A stretch of DNA of 6,271 nucleotides from Methylotetracoccus sp. (GTDB lineage: Bacteria; Pseudomonadota; Gammaproteobacteria; Methylococcales; Methylococcaceae), in NCBI GenBank assembly GCA_025458755.1, contig JALORT010000143.1, positions 1 to 6,271 of the forward strand, written 5' to 3'. Shown here piece by piece: positions 1 through 5,207 of the stretch; within the stretch, counting starts at the first letter, position 1; each line of letters starts with the position of its first letter. Below the pieces are notes generated by a model. That model searched no databases. It was not told the origin of the DNA and saw only the letters and a program-made list of their open reading frames with translations. The position numbers and the translations under genes were made by a program.

Positions 1-681
1 GGCGAACGGGTCGGGCTGGTCGGTCCCAACGGAGCGGGTAAGTCCACCTTGCTCCGAGTACTCTCCGGAATCTACGAGCCGACGCAAGGCCTGGTGGAAC
101 TGGACGGTCACGCCATCGCCCTGTTCGACCCTTCGCTGGGTATGGACATGGAAGCCACGGGGTACGAGAACATCATGCTTCGCGGCCAACTGATGGGGCT
201 CACCCGTGAGGAACTGCGGGAAAGGACCGAAGACATCACCGCGTTTACCGAGTTGGGTCACTACCTGGAGATGCCGGTTCGAACCTATTCCAGCGGCATG
301 ATGCTGCGCCTGGCCTTTGCCGTGTCGACCTGCTTCGTGCCCGAAATTCTGTTGATGGACGAATGGATCGGCGCCGGCGATGCGCGCTTCCTGGACAAGG
401 CGCAGAAGCGGCTGCTCGACATGGTGCAGCAGTCAGGGATTTTGGTGCTGGCCTCCCATTCCGAGGACATCATCCGGCGTTTGTGCAATCGGGCGTTCTT
501 GATCGAAGGGGGACGGCTGACCGCGTCGGGGACGCCGGAGGAGGTGTTCGCCATCTACAATCGAGGACAGGGAACACCCCAGCAACCGCGCGATGCAGCT
601 CACAAGCGCAGCCGCTACTGGGCCGAAAGGACGGCGCATCGTCTGCGGGGAAGCCGAAAAAAGAAATCCGGCCGCCACTGA
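1..681 (+). CDS. ABC transporter ATP-binding protein, polysaccharide-export type (5' end missing)
   Basis: This is the C-terminal 226 codons of an ABC ATPase, open at the left window edge. Visible in order (fragment numbering) are Walker A GPNGAGKST at 8-16, a signature loop of the form YSSGM at 96-100 instead of LSGGQ, Walker B ILLMDE at 116-121, a D-loop GAGD at 124-127 and the H-loop histidine at 153. The SSGM signature and the following RLAFAV are characteristic of ATPases that export O-antigen, capsule or teichoic acid (Wzt, KpsT, TagH families), where the ATPase pairs with a separate membrane permease and powers glycan export across the inner membrane. The permease would be expected just upstream, outside the window. 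The protein ends about 40 residues after the nucleotide-binding domain, so it lacks the C-terminal glycan-binding domain of long Wzt proteins and is closer to KpsT. Its last residues are very basic (SRKKKSGRH) and are encoded by the terminator of the opposing operon. The exact glycan is unknown. Only about the first 35-50 residues are missing. Confidence 0.93.
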   Translation, partial: GERVGLVGPNGAGKSTLLRVLSGIYEPTQGLVELDGHAIALFDPSLGMDMEATGYENIMLRGQLMGLTREELRERTEDITAFTELGHYLEMPVRTYSSGMMLRLAFAVSTCFVPEILLMDEWIGAGDARFLDKAQKRLLDMVQQSGILVLASHSEDIIRRLCNRAFLIEGGRLTASGTPEEVFAIYNRGQGTPQQPRDAAHKRSRYWAERTAHRLRGSRKKKSGRH

Positions 682-690
682 GCGGCGACC
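657..690 (-). terminator. Rho-independent terminator of the gcvR-bcp-phoH operon
   Basis: Read on the minus strand, positions 690-684 (GGTCGCC) pair with 676-670 (GGCGGCC). This gives a 7-bp stem with one G-U pair and a 7-base loop. Three bases later comes a T-rich run, TTTCTTTTTT (666-657). It starts 9 bases past the phoH stop codon, the usual place for an intrinsic terminator. On the plus strand no T-run follows the stem, so it should act on the minus-strand operon only. It lies across the stop codon (679-681) and final codons of the convergent ABC gene. Confidence 0.75.
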
Positions 691-698
691 GTGCCGCG

Positions 699-2114
699 TC
701 AGAGCGCTTCCGTCGCAAAATCGGCGAGTCTCGAGCGTTCGCCTCGCTTCAAGGTAATGTGCGCGGAATGCGGCCAGTCCTTGAAACGATCGACCACGTA
801 GGTCAGCCCGGAGCTGGTGCCGGTCAAGTAGGGTGTATCGATCTGACCGATGTTGCCCAGGCAGACGATTTTGGTGCCGGGCCCGGCGCGAGTGACCAGT
901 GTCTTCATCTGTTTCGAGGTCAGGTTCTGGGCTTCATCGAGAATCAAATAACGGTTCAGGAACGTGCGGCCGCGCATGAAATTCAGCGAGCGGACCTTGA
1001 CCCGGTTCAGCAGCAATTGACTGGTCGCACCGCGCTCCCAGACCCCGCCGTTTTCCCGGGTACCGAGCAACTCGAGGTTGTCGAGCAGGGCGCCCATCCA
1101 GGGCGTCATTTTTTCTTCCTCGGTGCCCGGCAAAAAGCCGATTTCCTCGCCGAGTGGGACCGTTTCCCGCGTCATCACGATTTCCTTGTACAGTTTCTGG
1201 TCCAGGGTCATCGTCAAGCCGGCAGCGAGGGTCAGCAGGGTCTTTCCGGTCCCGGCAGTGCCCAGCAATGTCACGAAGTCGATGTCCGGGTCGAGAAGAA
1301 TGTTGAAGGCGAAATTCTGTTCACGGTTGCGGGCCTGGATGCCCCAGGCCGCGTGCTGCGGTGTTCTGAAGTCCCGGGCCAGTTCTAGAATGGCGGTGCC
1401 GGTCTGCGTCGACCGGACGATGGCTTCGAATTGGGAATCATCGGCCAGGTAGACGCACTGATTCGGGTGCCATTCTCGGACTAGCGGCCCGGCGACTCGG
1501 TAGAACGTCCGACCACAGTCTTGCCAGGATTCCATTTTTCCGCCGTGGGTGTCCCAGAAGTCGCCCGGCAGTTCACTCGTGCCGCTGTACAACAGGTCGA
1601 TATCATCCAACACCTGGTCGTTGAAATAGTCTTCCGCACGCAAGCCGAGAACCGATGCCTTGATCCTCAGGTTGATGTCCTTGGAGACCAGCACCGTTTG
1701 GATTTCCGGTCGCTCTCTGCTGAGCGCCAGGGTCGTCCCGAGGATCGAATTGTCCGGCATGTCGCCGGGGAGCGATTCCGGTAATCGGGAGGTCAGGCGC
1801 TCCACCTGAAAGAACAGGCGTCCGCGGCATCGCTCATCGATGCGAGCCGCATAGTCGAGGTGCGGGAGCGGTATCCCCTGTTGAATCGACTGCGAATCCG
1901 CATGGCGAATCAATTCATCAAGGAAGCGGCTGGCCTGACGGGCATTGCGCGCGACTTCCGACAGGCCTTTCTTGGAGTGATCCAATTCTTCGAGAACGAT
2001 CATCGGGATGAAGATGTCGTGCTCCTGGAAGCGGAACAGCGCCGATGGATCGTGCATCAGTACGTTGGTGTCGAGGACGAAGAGTTTCTCTTCCTCGCGG
2101 AGGCTTTCCGTCAT
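699..2114 (-). CDS. PIN domain-PhoH ATPase fusion (PhoH2/YlaK-like)
   Basis: A 471-residue protein with two domains. Residues about 11-155 form a PIN nuclease domain with the expected acidic residues: D15 in LDTNVL, E42/E43 in LEELD, D121 in PDNS and D146 in SKDINLR. Residues about 250-465 form a PhoH-type P-loop ATPase, with Walker A GTAGTGKT at 285-292 and Walker B YLILDEAQN at 389-397. Length and order fit the PhoH2 family, whose mycobacterial members have been reported as ATP-dependent RNA helicase/ribonucleases. The protein is therefore probably a cytoplasmic RNA-processing enzyme, but its substrate is unknown. All PIN acidic residues are kept, so the nuclease may be active. The ATG at 2114 is preceded in frame by a stop 21 bases upstream and sits ten residues before the PIN domain, so the start is well bounded. 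No Shine-Dalgarno is visible. It is the last gene of the minus-strand operon, 82 bases after bcp, and is followed by a terminator. Older annotations often call such genes phosphate-starvation proteins, but nothing here shows a phosphate link. Confidence 0.95.
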   Translation of the reverse strand: MTESLREEEKLFVLDTNVLMHDPSALFRFQEHDIFIPMIVLEELDHSKKGLSEVARNARQASRFLDELIRHADSQSIQQGIPLPHLDYAARIDERCRGRLFFQVERLTSRLPESLPGDMPDNSILGTTLALSRERPEIQTVLVSKDINLRIKASVLGLRAEDYFNDQVLDDIDLLYSGTSELPGDFWDTHGGKMESWQDCGRTFYRVAGPLVREWHPNQCVYLADDSQFEAIVRSTQTGTAILELARDFRTPQHAAWGIQARNREQNFAFNILLDPDIDFVTLLGTAGTGKTLLTLAAGLTMTLDQKLYKEIVMTRETVPLGEEIGFLPGTEEEKMTPWMGALLDNLELLGTRENGGVWERGATSQLLLNRVKVRSLNFMRGRTFLNRYLILDEAQNLTSKQMKTLVTRAGPGTKIVCLGNIGQIDTPYLTGTSSGLTYVVDRFKDWPHSAHITLKRGERSRLADFATEAL

Positions 2115-2137
2115 GCGTGTAGGCGAGAATCAGATGT

Positions 2138-2151
2138 TCGGCGCAGGCCGA
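2138..2151 (-). other. Small hairpin in the bcp-phoH junction
   Basis: TCGGC (2138-2142) and GCCGA (2147-2151) are perfect inverted repeats around a 4-base loop. It lies between bcp and the phoH start, downstream on the transcript of the larger palindrome at 2157-2172. No T-run follows, so it is not an obvious terminator. It may be part of an intercistronic mRNA structure. Confidence 0.4.
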
Positions 2152-2156
2152 GGGAG

Positions 2157-2172
2157 CCTCACCGCGGTGAGG
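2157..2172. repeat. 16-bp perfect palindrome between bcp and phoH
   Basis: CCTCACCGCGGTGAGG is fully self-complementary and lies 24 bases after the bcp stop codon and 42 bases before the phoH ATG. As RNA it can form a 6-bp stem with a CGCG loop. No T-run follows on either strand, so it is not a standard intrinsic terminator. It could be an mRNA-stabilising or processing hairpin that sets the bcp/phoH ratio, or a DNA-binding dyad. The sequence does not decide between these. Confidence 0.5.
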
Positions 2173-2196
2173 GCGGGGTGTAGGATGGTAGCGGTT

Positions 2197-2670
2197 TCAG
2201 GCCGCCACTTCCCGGAGTTTCGCGAGCACTTGCGCGGCGTGGCCGTCGACGCTGACCTTACGCCACTCAGCGGCTAGTTTTCCCTCCGGGTCTATCAAAA
2301 AGGTGCTCCGCTCGATCCCCCGAACCTGTTTGCCGTACATGTTCTTCATCTTGATCACGTCGAACAAGCCGCACAACGACTCATCGTGGTCCGACAGCAG
2401 TTCGAAGGGCAACTCGTACTTGCACTTGAAACCCTCGTGCGATTTGATGCTGTCCCGCGAGACCCCGATGACGTCCGCGTTCGCCGCGAGAAATTCGGCG
2501 TACAGATCGCGAAAAGCCTGACCCTCGCGCGTGCAGCCGGGCGTGTTGTCCTTGGGGTAGAAGTATAGGATCAAATATTTGCCACGAAAATCCGCGAGTT
2601 GCAGTGTTCGGCCGCTGGTGGTTTCGCCGGAGAAATCCGGTATGGGTTGGTTCAGGGCGATCGATGTCAT
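2197..2670 (-). CDS. bcp: Thioredoxin-dependent thiol peroxidase, BCP/PrxQ family peroxiredoxin
   Basis: A 157-residue cytoplasmic peroxiredoxin that reduces hydrogen peroxide and organic hydroperoxides, normally recharged by thioredoxin. The family motif YFYPKDNTPGCT carries the peroxidatic cysteine at C46, and R119 lies in the RGIERSTFLID segment. The resolving cysteine five residues further on (C50 in E. coli, motif CTVQAC) is absent, because the equivalent position is Gln51. Two other cysteines exist, C83 (FKCKY) and C100 (SLCGLF). C83 is about 37 residues after C46, close to the spacing of the resolving cysteine of the Xanthomonas-type BCP, so an atypical two-cysteine enzyme with C83 as resolver is inferred. 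Length matches the family. The ATG at 2670 has a strong GAGGAG ribosome site. The gene sits 26 bases behind gcvR, the same pairing as in E. coli, so cotranscription is likely. Confidence 0.96.
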   Translation of the reverse strand: MTSIALNQPIPDFSGETTSGRTLQLADFRGKYLILYFYPKDNTPGCTREGQAFRDLYAEFLAANADVIGVSRDSIKSHEGFKCKYELPFELLSDHDESLCGLFDVIKMKNMYGKQVRGIERSTFLIDPEGKLAAEWRKVSVDGHAAQVLAKLREVAA

Positions 2671-2676
2671 CAGGCT

Positions 2677-2682
2677 CTCCTC
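2677..2682 (-). promoter_or_regulatory. Ribosome binding site of bcp
   Basis: GAGGAG on the minus strand lies 6 bases before the bcp ATG (2670-2668). It is the clearest Shine-Dalgarno in the operon. gcvR has only a GAGG placed too close to its ATG, and phoH has none, so bcp may be the best translated gene of the three. Confidence 0.75.
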
Positions 2683-2696
2683 GTTGGGCTTGCGGT

Positions 2697-3227
2697 TCAG
2701 CGTTTGACGGGTTCCAGGATCGCGTCGAGATTCAGTTGATCGCAGAATTCCAGGAATTCGTCGCGCAGGGACACGATTTTCATTCCGGACGGAATCTTGA
2801 CAATCATGTGGGCGAGAAATACCGGAGCGCCAGTGTACGGTGCGGGGTACCGGCTTGTGCTCAAATCAAGAATCTTGATACTCCGGTCCGTGAAGAAAGA
2901 GGCGAGCTCATGGATATTTCCGGGTTGGTCTCCGGCGAACACATCGACGGTATAGGGTATGAGTTCCTCCTCCTTGCGTTCCTCTTCCTCTTGACACCGC
3001 ATCGTGCCGACGCGGACATTTCCTTTCTGCGCTGTCGCTTCGAGCAGACTTTCCAAACGGACGATGTGATTCCAATTTCCTTCGACCAGCATGTGGGCGG
3101 CGAATTCCTGGCCCAATTCAGTCATTCGGCTTTCCAGGATCGCACATTTTGCGTCCTTGATCATGCGCGTCAGTTCGGCAATCAGGTCGGGGCGATCCTG
3201 ACCCATGAGGGTTATGACGATCTGCAT
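2697..3227 (-). CDS. gcvR: GcvR-like glycine cleavage system regulator with two ACT domains
   Basis: A 176-residue protein with ACT domain 1 at about residues 3-75 (starting QIVITLMGQDRPDLIAEL), a highly charged linker QEEEERKEEE at 79-88, and ACT domain 2 at about 91-172 (with DQPGNIHELASFF). This is the architecture of GcvR, which in E. coli binds glycine and counters the activator GcvA at the gcvTHP promoter. It has no DNA-binding domain, so it should act through a partner protein, but no gcvA is visible in this window. Identity is supported by position, directly before bcp and divergent from dapA as in E. coli. The start at 3227 places the first ACT strand at the very N-terminus, as is usual for the family; upstream there is only a GAGG two bases before the ATG. 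Some homologues are annotated simply as ACT-domain proteins, so regulation of glycine cleavage is inferred, not shown. Confidence 0.88.
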   Translation of the reverse strand: MQIVITLMGQDRPDLIAELTRMIKDAKCAILESRMTELGQEFAAHMLVEGNWNHIVRLESLLEATAQKGNVRVGTMRCQEEEERKEEELIPYTVDVFAGDQPGNIHELASFFTDRSIKILDLSTSRYPAPYTGAPVFLAHMIVKIPSGMKIVSLRDEFLEFCDQLNLDAILEPVKR

Positions 3228-3387
3228 AGCCTCGGCGTCTAATTAGCGAAAAAGGCTGGCAGTCTACCATCTCCGGTGACGCTTTCGCGATTCGTATCGG
3301 CCCCGAGGGCAGGCCCGGTTGCCGGTTGTCAGGGACCCGCCCGACACGCTACCATGAATTTTTCCAATGGCTGGAATTTCCGCACCG
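3228..3387. promoter_or_regulatory. Divergent gcvR/dapA intergenic regulatory region
   Basis: These 160 bases separate the starts of the two divergent operons and must hold both promoters. A plus-strand promoter can be proposed (separate entry). On the gcvR side I see AT-rich candidates for a -10 element (minus-strand TAGACT near 3261-3266 and TAATTA near 3240-3245), but no good -35 at the right distance, so I do not call one. The region is too short for a lysine or glycine riboswitch, and no such structure is evident. Confidence 0.5.
3326..3355 (+). promoter_or_regulatory. Possible sigma-70 promoter of dapA-bamC
   Basis: TTGTCA (3326-3331) matches the -35 consensus at five of six bases. TACCAT (3350-3355), 18 bases later, matches the -10 at four of six. 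Transcription would begin near 3362. That leaves about 26 bases of leader before the ATG at 3388 but only about five before the alternative ATG at 3367, which fits the choice of the downstream start. Confidence 0.35.
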
Positions 3388-4263
3388 ATGATACAAGGCA
3401 GCATGGTCGCGCTGGTCACGCCGATGGCGGCGGACGGCGCGGTGGACTACCAGGCGTTGCGCCGGCTCGTTGAATTTCACATCGCCGCAGGGACCGATGC
3501 GATCGTCGCGGTAGGCACCACCGGAGAATCTGCCACCCTCGACGAGGAGGAACACTGCGAAGTGATCCGCGTGGTCGTCGAGCAGGTTGCCGGGCGTATT
3601 CCCGTGGTCGCAGGCACCGGCGCCAATTCGACGCGAGAGGCGGTCGCGCTGACCCGGCGCGCCCGGCAAGTCGGCGCCGATGCCTGTTTGCTGGTCACGC
3701 CGTACTACAACAAACCGACGCAGGAAGGATTGTTCCAGCACTTCAGGACAGTGGCCGAAAACGTCGAGATTCCGCAGATTCTTTATAATGTGCCCGGCCG
3801 TACCGCCTGCGACATGTTGCCTGCCACTGTGGCGCGTTTGGCGAAGGTTCCCAACATCGTCGGAATCAAGGAGGCGACGGGGAAGCTTGAGCGGGTCCCG
3901 GAGCTGCTCTCCACCTGCGGCCCGGGGTTCGGTCTCTATTCCGGCGACGACGCCACCGCGTGCGAGTTCTGCCTGCTCGGCGGCCATGGCGTCATTTCGG
4001 TGACTGCCAACGTGGTTCCGCGTGCGATGCATGAACTCTGCGCGGCCGCTCGTGCTGGTCGGCGCGAGGAGGCGGTGGCGATTGATGCCAGGTTGGCGGG
4101 TCTGCATCGCGACTTGTTCATCGAATCCAACCCCATTCCAGTCAAGTGGGCGATGAATGTGATGGGGTTGATTCCATCGGGCATTCGGCTTCCTTTGACC
4201 TGGCTGTCCTCCGAATATCAAGGGACGGTTCGTCGAGCGATGAGCCAGGCGGGGGTCGAATGA
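3388..4263 (+). CDS. dapA: 4-hydroxy-tetrahydrodipicolinate synthase
   Basis: DapA condenses pyruvate with aspartate-semialdehyde, the first step committed to diaminopimelate and lysine, and feeds peptidoglycan synthesis in the cytoplasm. From the ATG at 3388 the protein has 291 residues and its catalytic residues fall at exactly the E. coli positions: T44-T45 in GTTGES, Y107 in TPYYNKP, Y133 and R138 in YNVPGRT, and the Schiff-base lysine K161 in GIKEATG. This numbering match and the N-terminus [13 protein letters not shown] are why I prefer 3388 over the in-frame ATG at 3367, which would add MAGISAP. Neither start has a strong ribosome site (a weak TGGAA precedes 3388). The fold is a class I aldolase TIM barrel, and all active-site residues are present. 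Its stop codon overlaps the bamC start (ATGA), as expected for a dapA-bamC operon. Confidence 0.97.
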   Translation: MIQGSMVALVTPMAADGAVDYQALRRLVEFHIAAGTDAIVAVGTTGESATLDEEEHCEVIRVVVEQVAGRIPVVAGTGANSTREAVALTRRARQVGADACLLVTPYYNKPTQEGLFQHFRTVAENVEIPQILYNVPGRTACDMLPATVARLAKVPNIVGIKEATGKLERVPELLSTCGPGFGLYSGDDATACEFCLLGGHGVISVTANVVPRAMHELCAAARAGRREEAVAIDARLAGLHRDLFIESNPIPVKWAMNVMGLIPSGIRLPLTWLSSEYQGTVRRAMSQAGVE

Positions 4264-4997
4264 AACTGGGCGCCGCCTGGATGATGCGTAACCTCTGGAT
4301 TTTTTTGATGCCCCTCGTGCTGGCTTCGCTCGGCGGGTGCAGTTACATCGCTTCCTTGTTTCCGGACAAGCAGAAGCAATACCAATACACGTCCGAAATC
4401 CCATCGCTGGAAGTGCCGCCGGATCTTTCGATCTCTACGGTGACCGGTGCGCGCTGGCGCAATCCGGACGGCACCACGTCGCCTCGGACTCCCGCGGCCG
4501 GTCCGGCACCCTCGATGGCCGACAGCGCCGCGGAAGACACCGCAGGTCCGGTGACCCTGGCGCAGAATACCGAGGATGTTCCGCTGATCGAATTGGTGAT
4601 GCCGTTTTCGGACGCGTGGAACGATGTCGGCCGCGCACTGGGTCGGATGAAAGTCGAAGTCAGTGACCGCAACCGGGCTGACGGTGTTTACTATGTGTAT
4701 TTCGGCGGACCGAAGGAAAAATACCAGGACAAGGGCATTTGGGACGACATCACTTCGCTGTTTTCGGGGGAGGGGGCAGGTGCTCAGGAATACCGGCTCA
4801 AACTCGAGGAGCACAAGACGGCAAATCGGGTGACCACCGACGTGTTTCTGTTCGACAGCGACGGACAGCCGGTTCGGCAGGGACCGCCCTTGAATCTGCT
4901 GAAACAGCTCCATCAGGAGTTGCAGAAAATCTCGGCGGCAGGGAAGGGGGCCGGACGCGAGACCGCCGAGGATGGCGGTTCGACGGCGGAGCCCTGA
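4260..4997 (+). CDS. bamC: BamC-like outer-membrane assembly lipoprotein, short form
   Basis: A 245-residue lipoprotein. A hydrophobic signal segment (about 11-25) ends in the lipobox LGGC with C27 as the lipidated residue. Ser follows, so the Lol system should send it to the outer membrane. Residues about 34-57 ([23 protein letters not shown]) form the conserved N-terminal tail of BamC, which in E. coli binds BamD. Residues about 62-105 are rich in Pro, Ala, Ser and Thr and probably disordered. Residues about 107-228, including [25 protein letters not shown], match a single BamC helix-grip domain, and a polar tail ends the protein. E. coli BamC has about 344 residues and two such domains, so this form lacks one. 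The ATG at 4260 overlaps the dapA stop as ATGA. Earlier in-frame starts lie inside dapA and would bury the signal peptide. Older names are NlpB and lipoprotein-34. Confidence 0.9.
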   Translation: MKLGAAWMMRNLWIFLMPLVLASLGGCSYIASLFPDKQKQYQYTSEIPSLEVPPDLSISTVTGARWRNPDGTTSPRTPAAGPAPSMADSAAEDTAGPVTLAQNTEDVPLIELVMPFSDAWNDVGRALGRMKVEVSDRNRADGVYYVYFGGPKEKYQDKGIWDDITSLFSGEGAGAQEYRLKLEEHKTANRVTTDVFLFDSDGQPVRQGPPLNLLKQLHQELQKISAAGKGAGRETAEDGGSTAEP

Positions 4998-5109
4998 CGG
5001 GTCGCGATCGCACCGCCGCCGCGGGTTTCCCCGGAACAGCGCGCGACCAACGCACTGTCGCCCATCACGCCGGATGAAGGCGGGATTCGAACGATCGGCG
5101 TACTCCTGA

Positions 5110-5134
5110 GCCGGCGCTGTATGGGCGCACCGGC
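5110..5134 (+). other. Hairpin 1 upstream of purL
   Basis: GCCGG (5110-5114) pairs with CCGGC (5130-5134), and CGC (5115-5117) with GCG (5125-5127), leaving a two-base bulge (5128-5129) and a 7-base loop. It shares bases 5131-5134 with hairpin 2, so the two cannot both form. Confidence 0.4.
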
Positions 5135-5148
5135 GAGGACACTCGCCG
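5131..5148 (+). other. Hairpin 2 upstream of purL
   Basis: CGGCGAG (5131-5137) and CTCGCCG (5142-5148) are perfect inverted repeats around a GACA loop, a stable 7-bp stem ending 59 bases before the purL ATG. The bases after it are GC-rich (CGCGCCC), so it is not a standard intrinsic terminator. It may be the mRNA end of bamC or a leader structure of purL. Confidence 0.45.
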
Positions 5149-5207
5149 CGCCCTTACCGCCACTGCTTTTGCTCGCCTTTGCTTCAACTCGACACCAGCC
5201 TACCGCC

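Larger units (their letters stand above)
4998..5207 (+). other. bamC-purL intergenic region, no gene seen
   Basis: These 210 bases hold no convincing coding region. I see two overlapping hairpins (5110-5134 and 5131-5148), no T-run after either, no PurR-like operator, and no good promoter or ribosome site just before purL. A T-rich stretch lies at 5166-5187. A tRNA-like T-loop motif near 5080-5092 is discussed under rejected items. Confidence 0.5.

Noticed and set aside
49..51. TTG as the start of the ABC protein.
   Set aside because: It falls directly after the Walker A threonine. The frame is open to base 1 and encodes the essential Walker A motif, so the gene begins before the window.
363..1388. 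A 341-codon open frame on the plus strand.
   Set aside because: It overlaps the ABC gene in another frame and runs antisense to phoH. Both of those have clear domains, and this translation shows no recognisable motif. It is a by-product of high GC.
3354..3356. ATG at 3354 as a dapA start.
   Set aside because: It is in a different reading frame from dapA.
4146..4259. An upstream in-frame start for bamC.
   Set aside because: It lies within dapA and would put 38 residues in front of the lipoprotein signal. The ATGA overlap at 4260 is the normal arrangement.
3349..4404. A 351-codon open frame on the minus strand.
   Set aside because: It is antisense to dapA and the start of bamC, rich in Arg, His and Gly, and has no motif.
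4998..5030. GGGTCGCGA just after bamC resembles the start of a ZTP (pfl) riboswitch, which would fit a purine gene.
   Set aside because: The rest of the consensus, including the conserved CCGCCTGGGCA-like pseudoknot block, is absent.
5071..5093. A tRNA 3'-end-like sequence on the minus strand (GTTCGAATCCCGCC followed by TTCATCC), suggesting a tRNA or an attachment-site remnant.
   Set aside because: The five bases before the T-loop (GATCG) do not pair with those after it (CCCGC), no matching acceptor strand lies about 70-90 bases away, no CCA follows, and no integrase or second copy is present. It is best taken as a chance match.
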